Below, piece after piece: positions 14,377-22,293 of a stretch of 23,847 bases of DNA (the stretch's first letter is position 1; every line of letters starts with the position of its first letter). Both the position numbers and the translations under genes were made by a program. Origin of the DNA: Candidatus Sabulitectum sp. (GTDB lineage Bacteria; Fermentibacterota; Fermentibacteria; Fermentibacterales; JCC-6); assembly GCA_029940175.1 (NCBI GenBank), contig JAOZRM010000011.1, positions 1 through 23,847 on the forward strand. Reading direction: 5' to 3'. The notes beneath the pieces were generated by a model. It was not told the origin of the DNA. It was given only the letters and a program-made list of their open reading frames with translations, and ran no database searches.

Positions 14377-15606
14377 TTATTTACCTCTTTCCAGAAGAAA
14401 AACTGTTTCAACATGGTCAGTGTGGGGGAACATGTCCAACGGTGTAATTTGCTGGATTGTATAGTGCCCGTCTGTGAAAATAGCAATGTCTCTTGCTGCG
14501 GAAAAGGGATTACAGCTCACATAGATGATTCTTGCAGGATTCAACTGCAGCAGCTGTTTGGAAATAACGGTTCCCATGCCTGCTCTTGGAGGGTCTGTAA
14601 TAACCGTATCAAAAGTTTTTTTCTTCTTCAGGGCTTTCACAAGGAATGAGCTGTCTTTTGTATTTATAAAACGAAGTTTGCTTAGAGGTATGCTGTTCAG
14701 TTCTGCGGCAATTCTACATCCCATCGATGCGTTTTCATTCATTTCAACCGTTGTGACCTCACAGCCTTTTGCTGCCAGCGGTATTCCAAAAGTTCCAACT
14801 CCGCCGTAAAGGTCAAGAACAGTTTTTCCTTCTTCAGGAACATGACTTAACACCAGATTAACCATTTTCTCAGCAGCTTTGGTGTTTACCTGGAAAAAGC
14901 CTCCATATGGGATCTGGTAGATGAATTCTCCAAGTTTCTCATACATGTCGCCCGGTTTGATAGAAAACCATGAGTTCTTTTTCCTGATCACAACTGAAGG
15001 CCAGTTTGCAGGTGCCCTGTCCTGATAATCACCTGAAAGTTCAATGATGGAGTTGTCTGTATTCACTGCACCGCGAACTGAGAGTCTGGTCACACCATAC
15101 GGAACACCTGTCTTCAAGAACCCTGCCAGAGTCTTTTGCGAAGAGTCATTCATCAGCGGGCAGGCATCTACACGCATGGGATTGCCCCTGAAAGCATGGA
15201 GAGTGAGATTGTTTTCCTTTACATCAAATGTTACTTTGTTTCTGTATCCAGTTGTTACAGGTGACGGAATGGTTTCATCTACTTCCGGCGTGACAAGGTT
15301 TCGAACCGCTTTTTCCACCCAGATCTTTTTCCAGTGCAGTTGCTGTCTGTACTCGAGATGTTGCAGGGAACAACCTCCGCAGATGCCGTAGTACTTGCAG
15401 AATGGTTTTACTCTGTACGGGGATGGTGTTTCTATTTCAGCAAGATCGGCTTCAATGAAACTTTTTTTTGTTCTTAAATTCCTGATTGTTACCTGTTCAC
15501 GGGGAAGAGCACCCCTGACGAAAACCGCAGGTGAGTCCGGTGGTCTTGCTATTCCACCAACGCGGTTACCCAGACTCTCAATAAGAACGCTGCTTTCAGT
15601 TCTCAA
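14377..15606 (-). CDS. RumA/TrmA-family RNA (uracil-5-)-methyltransferase
   Basis: This 409-residue protein has an N-terminal TRAM-like barrel (residues about 1-60), then an iron-sulfur cluster set C70-x5-C76-x2-C79 with C149, as in RlmD. The SAM-binding loop is VLDLYGGVGTFG (263-274), followed by DPPR (338-341), the nucleophile C365 in YVSCNP and the general base E400 in HVETVFLLER. It methylates uridine C5 in rRNA or tRNA; which position cannot be decided here. The TTG start at 15606 overlaps the end of tgt by 11 bases, and no better start is available before the TRAM domain. Translation is probably coupled in both directions. Confidence 0.92.
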   Translation of the reverse strand: MRTESSVLIESLGNRVGGIARPPDSPAVFVRGALPREQVTIRNLRTKKSFIEADLAEIETPSPYRVKPFCKYYGICGGCSLQHLEYRQQLHWKKIWVEKAVRNLVTPEVDETIPSPVTTGYRNKVTFDVKENNLTLHAFRGNPMRVDACPLMNDSSQKTLAGFLKTGVPYGVTRLSVRGAVNTDNSIIELSGDYQDRAPANWPSVVIRKKNSWFSIKPGDMYEKLGEFIYQIPYGGFFQVNTKAAEKMVNLVLSHVPEEGKTVLDLYGGVGTFGIPLAAKGCEVTTVEMNENASMGCRIAAELNSIPLSKLRFINTKDSSFLVKALKKKKTFDTVITDPPRAGMGTVISKQLLQLNPARIIYVSCNPFSAARDIAIFTDGHYTIQQITPLDMFPHTDHVETVFLLERGK

Positions 15607-16714
15607 AGAATCCCATTCTTTTTAAAAGATCGCTGGAAGTGGATTCATATCGGTCATCGGCAATGGCTTCCCGGAGTTGCTCCATAAGACGTGCGAAGTA
15701 TCTGAGATTGTGCAATGTTGCGTAAATAGGGGCAAGCCATTCCTTCGCTTTGAAAAGGTGATGCATGTATGCTCTTGTGTGGTTTCGGCAGACATAACAA
15801 TCGCAGTCTTCCTGAACCCGACTGAAGTCATTCCTGTGTACTGCATTCCTGATATTGAGTTTACCGTCCGGAACAAAAAAACAGGCTCCTCTGGCATTTC
15901 TGGTCGGGACTACGCAGTCAAACATATCTATTCCCATTCCTACGAAATCTATAAGGTCTTTCGGCTTTCCAACACCCATCAGGTATCTTGGCTTATTCTC
16001 AGGAAGTCGATCAATGCAACTTCTTACTGCAAGTTCCATCATTGGTCTTTCTTCGCCAACTGCTACCCCGCCGATCGCATATCCGTCAAAATCCATTCCA
16101 ACCAGTCTGTCAGCACAATATTCTCTTAGTTTAGGGAATCCTCCACCCTGAACAATTCCGAACATGGCCTGCCCGTTCTCGGGATGTACTTTTCTGGCTC
16201 TCTCCGCCCATCTGAGAGTTAATTCAACAGAAGCTTCCGTTCTGGTTTCTTCGCTTGGTTGTTCAAGACATTCGTCCAGTATCATCATCACATCACTGCG
16301 GAAGATCGTTTGTGCTTTAATAACTTTCTCCGGAGTGAGAACATGTTTGCTTCCATCGATATGGGACTGGAAATTGTAACCTTCTTCTGTTACCTTTCGC
16401 AGTGAGGAGAGGCTGAATAACTGAAATCCTCCGCTGTCGGTGAGGATGTTACCCTTCCAGTTCATAAATGAATGCAGCCCACCTGCTTTCTCAATTATAT
16501 CCAGGCCGGGACGCAGGTAGAGATGGTATGTATTTCCCAGAATAATGCTGTACCCGTCTGCTTCGAGATCTGAGTTCCTCACGGTCTTAACTGTGGCCTG
16601 GGTACCAACAGGCATGAATGCAGGTGTTTCCACCGGACCATGGCTTAGCTGTAGAGTTCCCCGCCTGGCTTTACCACTGGTGCATCTAAGGTTGAATGAT
16701 GGTGTCTGGTTCAA
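15596..16714 (-). CDS. tgt: Queuine/7-deazaguanine tRNA-ribosyltransferase Tgt
   Basis: This 372-residue enzyme exchanges guanine 34 of GUN anticodon tRNAs for preQ1. D93 in LTDSGGFQLF and D266 in DMFDCVVPTR are the two catalytic aspartates. The zinc site is C304-x-C306-x2-C309 with H335, spacing identical to characterised bacterial Tgt. GIVQGG and YLMGVGKP complete the pocket. Length is standard. The ATG at 16714 lies 29 bases inside the end of the upstream RDD-like gene. The product of Tgt is the substrate of QueA, encoded two genes upstream in the same run. Confidence 0.97.
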   Translation of the reverse strand: MNQTPSFNLRCTSGKARRGTLQLSHGPVETPAFMPVGTQATVKTVRNSDLEADGYSIILGNTYHLYLRPGLDIIEKAGGLHSFMNWKGNILTDSGGFQLFSLSSLRKVTEEGYNFQSHIDGSKHVLTPEKVIKAQTIFRSDVMMILDECLEQPSEETRTEASVELTLRWAERARKVHPENGQAMFGIVQGGGFPKLREYCADRLVGMDFDGYAIGGVAVGEERPMMELAVRSCIDRLPENKPRYLMGVGKPKDLIDFVGMGIDMFDCVVPTRNARGACFFVPDGKLNIRNAVHRNDFSRVQEDCDCYVCRNHTRAYMHHLFKAKEWLAPIYATLHNLRYFARLMEQLREAIADDRYESTSSDLLKRMGFFEN

Positions 16715-17840
16715 CAGTTTCCTCCTCTGTCTCCTGCAAATCCTCTACCACTGGTACTGTGATTTCTTCCGGAGTAACCGTTTCCTCTACAGAAGGAACA
16801 TCCGGAAGAGTGTCAGGCAATTCTTCCGGAACAGTATCGGGAACAATAAGAACGGTATCTGCGGAAACATCTGTCAGAATCAGGCTGTCTGCACCTGTGA
16901 CCAGTTCTGTTGAATCAGCTTGAATCATCAGTGAGTCAGTTTCTGTGGAATCAGATGCTGTAGAGTCTGTTGCTGCAGAATCAGCCAGTGCTTCACTGGT
17001 AATGCCAACAGGCATTGTTATCTGGTTGTTGAAGGAGGAATCTGAAGGAAGTGGTTCCAGCATTTCAAATGCGAATTCAGTTGTGTCTGCAAGTATAAGA
17101 ATGGCGTGTGTGGAATCAATTTCAGCAATGATCTGAAGCTCATTCATGAGATCCTGCTCCATGTGATTCCTGTGGTAGAGACTTGCAAGTCTTACATGGT
17201 ATTCCAGTTCCTCGGGGTGAAGAGCAATCAGCTCCAGGTAATGTGTAAGCAGCTCTTCTTCATATTCAGGAAGACCATCCTGTACTTCAGCCATTTGCAA
17301 AGACATTACAGACGGAGCAGAGTGAAGCAGGAAGAAGGCTGCCGCCGCAGCTGCCAGAGGAACAATTGTCAGCATTCTAATACGTATTCCCGCTCTTTTA
17401 ATTAAACCTTTGATAACAGCAGGATGTCTTGGGTCGAATCTTCTGTCTGTGGCAACCAGGCGGAGACCTGTGATCTGTTCAGGCAGAGAAGCTTTTCCAA
17501 AAAGTAGAGGAATGTATCCTATCAGAGCAGCCGGTAGAAGAAAAACAGTAAGAAGAATTCTAAAATACACAGCCATTCGTGATGCGGTTTTCTTGTCTTT
17601 CACCGGATGCTGTTTAATTTCCAGAGAAACAAGCGGATTGCCATCTCCCGAAAGCTCTAAAGAAACAAGAAAATGGATTGAGATCAGTGCAGCGGGGATC
17701 ATTGCATAAATCCAGAAACTGGTTAGCGGGAGAAAAAGAGCACCGGCTAAAGCACTCCAGCCGGCAACAAACAGGGTTTCTTGGAATGCCAGTTGCAGCA
17801 CCACTCTGTTCGCAGCAGGTTTCAGGTTATAGTAAGACAC
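16686..17840 (-). CDS. RDD-like membrane protein with TPR-like region and acidic low-complexity tail
   Basis: I do not recognise a named family for the whole 384-residue protein. Hydrophobic spans lie at about residues 22-60, 91-115 and 155-174. The stretch FGKASLPEQITGLRLV (114-129) resembles the loop of RDD-domain proteins. Residues 185-250 are helical and TPR-like (YLELIALHPEELEYHVRLAS). From about 265 to 384 the chain is rich in D, E, S, T, P and V with repeated DST/DSL units and PDT steps, and it has almost no basic residue. GTG at 17840 is the start, with GAGGAG five bases before it. It sits between queA and tgt, nine bases after queA, so it is cotranscribed with tRNA modification genes. 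Confidence 0.7.
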   Translation of the reverse strand: MSYYNLKPAANRVVLQLAFQETLFVAGWSALAGALFLPLTSFWIYAMIPAALISIHFLVSLELSGDGNPLVSLEIKQHPVKDKKTASRMAVYFRILLTVFLLPAALIGYIPLLFGKASLPEQITGLRLVATDRRFDPRHPAVIKGLIKRAGIRIRMLTIVPLAAAAAAFFLLHSAPSVMSLQMAEVQDGLPEYEEELLTHYLELIALHPEELEYHVRLASLYHRNHMEQDLMNELQIIAEIDSTHAILILADTTEFAFEMLEPLPSDSSFNNQITMPVGITSEALADSAATDSTASDSTETDSLMIQADSTELVTGADSLILTDVSADTVLIVPDTVPEELPDTLPDVPSVEETVTPEEITVPVVEDLQETEEETVEPDTIIQP

Positions 17841-17849
17841 AGGTACTCC

Positions 17850-18875
17850 TCAGATGATCAGCATGGCATCACCATAGCTGTAGAACATAAATTTGCTTTC
17901 AATTGCTTTTCTGTAAGCCTTCATTATCAGATCAAGACCTGCGAAGCTACCCACAAGTGAAATAAGGGAGCTTCCGGGAAGATGGAAGTTAGTCAGGAGG
18001 ACATCTACATTTTTGAACTGGTAGGGAGGGTGGATAAAGATGGAAGTGCTCCCTGAAAGTTCATTAGGGGAATTGATATCAATGGATTCAAGTGTTCTGG
18101 TCACAGTGGTTCCTACTGCAATTATTCGTCCATCCCTCTTGCGGCAATTCCGGAGAGAAGAGAGAGTTCCTGATGAAACACTGAACCGTTCCTCCTCCAT
18201 TGAGTTTTCAGCCAGTATTTCGTTACGAAGCGGTTGAAAAGTGCCAGGACCGACATGGAGGGTGAGAAAGTCAATTGATGTGCCTGAATTATGGATACTC
18301 TTAAGAATCTCAGGTGTGAAATGAAGTCCTGCTGTAGGTGCGGCGACAGCCCCGTTTTTCTGGGCAAAAACTGTCTGGTACCGCAAATTGTCCAGCTGAT
18401 CAGATGGCCGTTTTATGTAAGGAGGAATTGGTACTGTTCCTTCCCTGTGAATCAATTCTTCGGTGTTCCCTTGCGAAGAAAACTTCACCAGGGCTCTTCC
18501 CATCTGCAGCTCCTCCTGTACGGTGGCCTGAAGGGTATGATCAAAGGAATACACATTACCAACTCGGCAACTTCGACCAGGTTTGACCATCGTTTTCCAC
18601 AGAACAGGGGAGATCTTTTCCAAAAGAAGCAGTTCAACCGCACCACCGGTTTGCACTCTCTCTCCCTTCAGCCTTGCCCGGATAACCCTTGTGTCATTAA
18701 GGATCAGGGCGTCGTCAGTGGAAATGAAATCTGTGATCCTGCTGAATTCAACTTCAGAGAATGTTCTTTCTTTTCTGTTAAGTATCATCAGACGGCATGT
18801 TCCTCTGGTCTCTGGCGGGTGCTGGGCAATAAGCTCCTCAGGCAGATCGTACATCAGATCAGATTTTTTCAGCAT
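17850..18875 (-). CDS. queA: tRNA preQ1(34) S-adenosylmethionine ribosyltransferase-isomerase QueA
   Basis: This 341-residue enzyme transfers and isomerises the ribosyl part of SAM onto preQ1 at tRNA position 34, forming epoxyqueuosine. Family blocks are YDLPEELIAQHPP, ALILNDTRVIRARLKG, RYQTVFAQKNGAVAAPTAGL, FHTPEIL-type HFTPEIL and TLHVGPGTFQPLR. Length is standard. GGAG lies about six bases before the ATG at 18875. It starts 16 bases after the stop of the PAS/GAF gene and ends nine bases before the RDD-like gene. Finding queA and tgt in one run is common; the interposed membrane gene is not. Confidence 0.97.
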   Translation of the reverse strand: MLKKSDLMYDLPEELIAQHPPETRGTCRLMILNRKERTFSEVEFSRITDFISTDDALILNDTRVIRARLKGERVQTGGAVELLLLEKISPVLWKTMVKPGRSCRVGNVYSFDHTLQATVQEELQMGRALVKFSSQGNTEELIHREGTVPIPPYIKRPSDQLDNLRYQTVFAQKNGAVAAPTAGLHFTPEILKSIHNSGTSIDFLTLHVGPGTFQPLRNEILAENSMEEERFSVSSGTLSSLRNCRKRDGRIIAVGTTVTRTLESIDINSPNELSGSTSIFIHPPYQFKNVDVLLTNFHLPGSSLISLVGSFAGLDLIMKAYRKAIESKFMFYSYGDAMLII

Positions 18876-18891
18876 TTATTCTCCAGCTTCA

Positions 18892-21381
18892 TTAACCGCT
18901 CACTCGGAGTCTGATAATCATTCTAGTTGCTTTTCCCTTGTTTGAGAATGTATTCATGGTGCCGCCAAGTTCCTCTGTAAGCTTCCATGCAAGAGCAAAT
19001 GCCATGTTCTTCCTCTCCAACTGTCTTTCTATTGACAGACAATCAGAAGGAACACTGCCCCCGGAGGCGTCGAACCTGAAAGTCCAGTGATCCTCTTTCT
19101 GAGCAATGGAGAGATCTACTTTTTTACATCCATCGCAATTTTCTAGAATGCACACCAACAGGGAATGGGCTATCATGCTTATAAATGCCCCGTCTGTGCA
19201 AACCTCGATATCATTCTCTGGTGGTTGGAAAAGCATTGCAATGCCTTTCGGTGCAGAAACCCTCTCAAACTCCCTCAGTACTTTGCCAAGCAGGGGTGAC
19301 GGATCAATCCATCTGTGATCTGGAGTACCGTTGTAAACAGAGATCTTCAACCACCAGAGAGACCATCGGCTGAAAAACCCCAGCTTTGTTACTACTTCAG
19401 CAAGATAACCGATGTTTTGCTTCAACTCTGTGTTTACATCTGCCTTCTTCATAGTCTCAGCCCAGATATCAGACACCGAATCAAGGGCTGTTATGTTGTG
19501 GATCAGGTTCTCTAAAATTTCTCTCTTCAGTGCATTTGAATCACTGCGGGAATTCCCCTCCAGTGAATTTTCATTTGTACTTTCAGGTACGGTGAATAGA
19601 ATGGCCATCATCTGTATCATTTCTGTTTCAACGTAGTGAAATGCTTCATTCTCAGTTGATGCAAGCAGGATAACCCCATCGGTAGTACTCCCGTTGAAAA
19701 AGGGTACAGCAAGTTCTGAGCGTGAGTTCAGGAAGACAGGAGAGAATCTGAGATCATCCTCAGGGGCTTCAGCATAGAAGGCCGTTTCCCCTCGAAGGCA
19801 GGCCCATGATGCGGTATTCAACCCTTCAAGTGGGAGATCCGGCAGCCTTCCAACTACTCCTGACGCACCAATTCCTATAAGAGCACTTCCATTTGGATTG
19901 ATTTTGAAGATTATAGCAGTCTCAGCACGGCATTCTTTCACAAGATCAGACAGTAGTCCTTCCAGAGGTTCCATTTTCTGAAAATAGGCTTCAGCAAGGA
20001 CCTTTACTGTTGAAAGAATTCTGTGACCATCCTTGAGATCATACATTGCTTCATGTTCTCCAAGAACTATCGAAGCAGCATCAAGTACTGCCTGGCCGTC
20101 AATTTTCATCCGATTTTCCGGTATTCCATGAAGAACAAGATGGGAAATGCCGAAGCCGGAATGTATTCTGCGAATAAATATTCCATTATCCTGGAATCCA
20201 CCTGAGCTGGCGGCCAGTTGTATGGGGTCCAGTGCTGGAATCAATCTTCTTGAATCTCCAACAGTAATAACCTTGCCTTCACGGACAAATGCTGCAGAAT
20301 CTGCACCCAGAAAAGAGATAGTTCGTTCCAGAACATGACTGGGAGACATGTTCTCCCCTGACAGCAGTTCTATCAGCTCCAATGGTATGGAACTATCATG
20401 TTTGTTTTCACCAATGGCATTATTTGTTGATCCGGTTTGGGCAAAAATTACATATTGATCAGTGTCAGGAATCGGAACAACAGAAATGTCGATGATGAAT
20501 TCAGAACCGGAAATCGCAGGCATCATCCTTACTGAAAACCTGGATGTTGTTGCGTAACCCCTGTTCCGCTCTTCATGTCTTAGTTGCAAAGCTTCTTTGT
20601 GTTTGGGGTGAACAAATTCGATAAAGTTTGATCCTGTGGGATCAATACCCCACATCTGCTGGCTTACCCCCCTGGCGATCTCATTCATGGAGAGGATCAT
20701 ACCTTCTGAATCAATTATAAAAGTAGGGCAGAAACTTTCCTCCAGCAGAACCCCTATGAGGCTTTTTCTGTCCACGGTTCCTGTAACAATAGCCACAGAG
20801 GGGATAGAGAGACGACAGAATATCAGTCTTCCCGGAGAAGGAAGCTTCCGCATTGAAAGGCTGTAATTACATTTGTTGTTACAGTTGGAACCGTGACTAA
20901 CAAGGAACTCTGGAGTACTGCCATCATTCAGACACTTGCGTACGGCCCCTTCAATTGCCCCGGCAGATGAAGAATCAAAAAGAGAAGCAAGATCGTGTCC
21001 TGTATTGAACAGAGAAACAGCCTGTTCCGACATAGCAATAATTTTTCTGCTGGAAGAGATGAGAATAAACAATTCATCACCTGTGATTTCGCTGAGAATA
21101 TCTGTGATCTCACCGGAATCAATGGGGCTGAGAGTTACTATTCGAACCTCCGACGATAAAATGATGGAGGATAATTTAAAAAGCTTACCTCCCAGTAAAG
21201 CAGGCCAGCTTCCCTCGGTTGTTCCTTCAACAAGAGAAACGAGAGTATCCAATTGCATATTTATGCTGCTGGCAATATCTTTTATCTTATTGGAATACAG
21301 GGTATTGCCGGTCTCAGTGTTGATGATGAGCCAATAACCTTCTTGAGTCAGGTATGTGTCAAATTTCACATTACTTTGCAT
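18892..21381 (-). CDS. PAS/GAF multidomain protein with degenerate histidine-kinase-like C-terminus
   Basis: The product is about 829 residues with no membrane span; numbering here is from TTG 21390. Residues 1-210 hold two poorly conserved sensor-like regions. A PAS domain covers about 213-320 (SFCPTFIIDSEGMILSMNEI). A GAF domain covers about 455-600 (ETAIIFKINPNGSALIGIGA to RSELAVPFFNG). Residues 700-830 look like a HATPase: LLVCILENCDGC in the N-box position and ALAWKLTEELGGTMNTFSNKGKA at the G2 end. The D-x-G-x-G box reads FDASGGS and no standard H-box is seen; H631 in ENLIHNITALD is the only candidate. It may be a divergent kinase or a pseudokinase. The start is ATG 21381 or TTG 21390. 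No response regulator gene is adjacent. Confidence 0.72.
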   Translation of the reverse strand: MQSNVKFDTYLTQEGYWLIINTETGNTLYSNKIKDIASSINMQLDTLVSLVEGTTEGSWPALLGGKLFKLSSIILSSEVRIVTLSPIDSGEITDILSEITGDELFILISSSRKIIAMSEQAVSLFNTGHDLASLFDSSSAGAIEGAVRKCLNDGSTPEFLVSHGSNCNNKCNYSLSMRKLPSPGRLIFCRLSIPSVAIVTGTVDRKSLIGVLLEESFCPTFIIDSEGMILSMNEIARGVSQQMWGIDPTGSNFIEFVHPKHKEALQLRHEERNRGYATTSRFSVRMMPAISGSEFIIDISVVPIPDTDQYVIFAQTGSTNNAIGENKHDSSIPLELIELLSGENMSPSHVLERTISFLGADSAAFVREGKVITVGDSRRLIPALDPIQLAASSGGFQDNGIFIRRIHSGFGISHLVLHGIPENRMKIDGQAVLDAASIVLGEHEAMYDLKDGHRILSTVKVLAEAYFQKMEPLEGLLSDLVKECRAETAIIFKINPNGSALIGIGASGVVGRLPDLPLEGLNTASWACLRGETAFYAEAPEDDLRFSPVFLNSRSELAVPFFNGSTTDGVILLASTENEAFHYVETEMIQMMAILFTVPESTNENSLEGNSRSDSNALKREILENLIHNITALDSVSDIWAETMKKADVNTELKQNIGYLAEVVTKLGFFSRWSLWWLKISVYNGTPDHRWIDPSPLLGKVLREFERVSAPKGIAMLFQPPENDIEVCTDGAFISMIAHSLLVCILENCDGCKKVDLSIAQKEDHWTFRFDASGGSVPSDCLSIERQLERKNMAFALAWKLTEELGGTMNTFSNKGKATRMIIRLRVSG

Positions 21382-21401
21382 ATTACCCAATCGTGTTGAG
21401 C

Positions 21402-21453
21402 TGTCTAATACTTCCTAAACTTGCTGGACGCATACAGTATTCTATATTAGACA
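21402..21453. promoter_or_regulatory. Divergent intergenic region with 9-base inverted repeat
   Basis: TGTCTAATA at 21402-21410 and its exact reverse complement TATTAGACA at 21445-21453 are separated by 34 bases. Each half lies a similar distance ahead of one of the two divergent genes, so each gene is preceded by TATTAGACA in its own direction. On the plus strand TTGCTG (21421) and TATATT (21443-21448) make a possible promoter with a 16-base spacer. Confidence 0.45.
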
Positions 21454-21478
21454 AGTAAATGGCAAGGGAGAGGAAATT

Positions 21479-21916
21479 TTGAAATACACAGCCGTATGTG
21501 AATTTGAGCTACTAAGTAAGTCCAGGGAGGATGCTATTGCAGAGTTATTGGCCCTCTTTTCTATAGGAGAGAAGTCCAGAGAATTACTTGCGATGGCTTT
21601 GGATATCAGGGAACAGGTGGGGGCAACCGTGGTCCACAAGGACATTGCTTTGCCTCACTGCAGAAGTATTCTTATTGACAAACTAACCATTGCGGTGGGA
21701 AGATCTGCCGCAGGAATTCCGTGGCCGGAGAAAAAGGTCTATACTGTTGTTCTATTTATTTCTCCTGTTAAGCATAACGGACCAGAAGAGCATATTGAAT
21801 TTCTCGGGCATATTGCCAGTTGTATCAGGGATTCCGGTGACAAGATCGCGAAAGTCAGCCACAAAGACGAGCTTCTCAATTTGCTGGGTCTTCAGCTGGA
21901 GGAGCAGGGGGAGTAA
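21479..21916 (+). CDS. PTS IIA domain protein (EIIA-Ntr/fructose type)
   Basis: This 145-residue stand-alone EIIA domain has the phospho-acceptor region VVHKDIALPHCRS, with H60 in the position of the active histidine of the EIIA-Ntr/fructose family (usual form A-I-P-H-G/A). The rest follows the fold: a helix EDAIAELLALF, strands TIAVGRS and TVVLFISP, and an end helix DELLNLLGLQLE. No transporter component is in the window, so a regulatory role is more likely than sugar uptake. The start is TTG 21479, supported by GGGAGAGG about six bases upstream. The gene ends immediately before the ATG of the zinc-ribbon gene. Confidence 0.85.
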   Translation: MKYTAVCEFELLSKSREDAIAELLALFSIGEKSRELLAMALDIREQVGATVVHKDIALPHCRSILIDKLTIAVGRSAAGIPWPEKKVYTVVLFISPVKHNGPEEHIEFLGHIASCIRDSGDKIAKVSHKDELLNLLGLQLEEQGE

Positions 21917-22270
21917 ATGGATAAACAGCTCGAGAAATTGATCAGCCTCCATGACCTGGATGTCATGATCGCTGATTTGAACAGAAAAGAAATCAGGGAC
22001 AGAGAAGTTGACATGGGTCTTCATACAGAAGGAGCCCTTGAAGAACTTAAAGGCTTGCGGGATAACTACTGCAAAAGCATTAACAGGAAATGGCGCGGAT
22101 TGTACAATCAGCTAACCAGACACTATGGGAATGCGGTTGTACCTGCTTTAGTGGGAAGATGTACCGGTTGTCTCACAAGGCTTCCTACTGCTGTCTGCTC
22201 TGACCCGGAGAGAAATTTAAAAATACACACCTGTCCAACGTGTGGAAGGATAATATACTGGGCCGACTGA
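21917..22270 (+). CDS. Short zinc-ribbon protein (zf-RING_7/CdsZ-like, reduced coiled coil)
   Basis: This 117-residue protein ends in a C4 zinc ribbon, C82-x2-C85 and C106-x2-C109 (GRCTGCLTRL, HTCPTCGRIIYW), the tail of the bacterial C4-type zinc-ribbon family. Those proteins are normally about 230-250 residues with a long antiparallel coiled coil; here only about 75 residues precede the ribbon (MDKQLEKLISLHDLD and LEELKGLRDN). The ATG directly follows the TAA of the EIIA gene, with GGGGGAG upstream, so translation is coupled. The function is unclear, possibly RNA or ribosome related by family. Its stop lies 23 bases before guaB. Confidence 0.78.
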   Translation: MDKQLEKLISLHDLDVMIADLNRKEIRDREVDMGLHTEGALEELKGLRDNYCKSINRKWRGLYNQLTRHYGNAVVPALVGRCTGCLTRLPTAVCSDPERNLKIHTCPTCGRIIYWAD

Positions 22271-22293
22271 GGCCTCTCTTTCAGGAGGGATCA

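Noticed and set aside
18291..18914. 207-codon plus-strand frame opposite queA
   Set aside because: It is the shadow of a well-supported enzyme gene and has no family features of its own.
22261..22274. GGCC-GACTGA-GGCC hairpin before guaB as a riboswitch or terminator
   Set aside because: Only four base pairs; it lies across the end of the zinc-ribbon gene and has no T-run or known purine riboswitch core.
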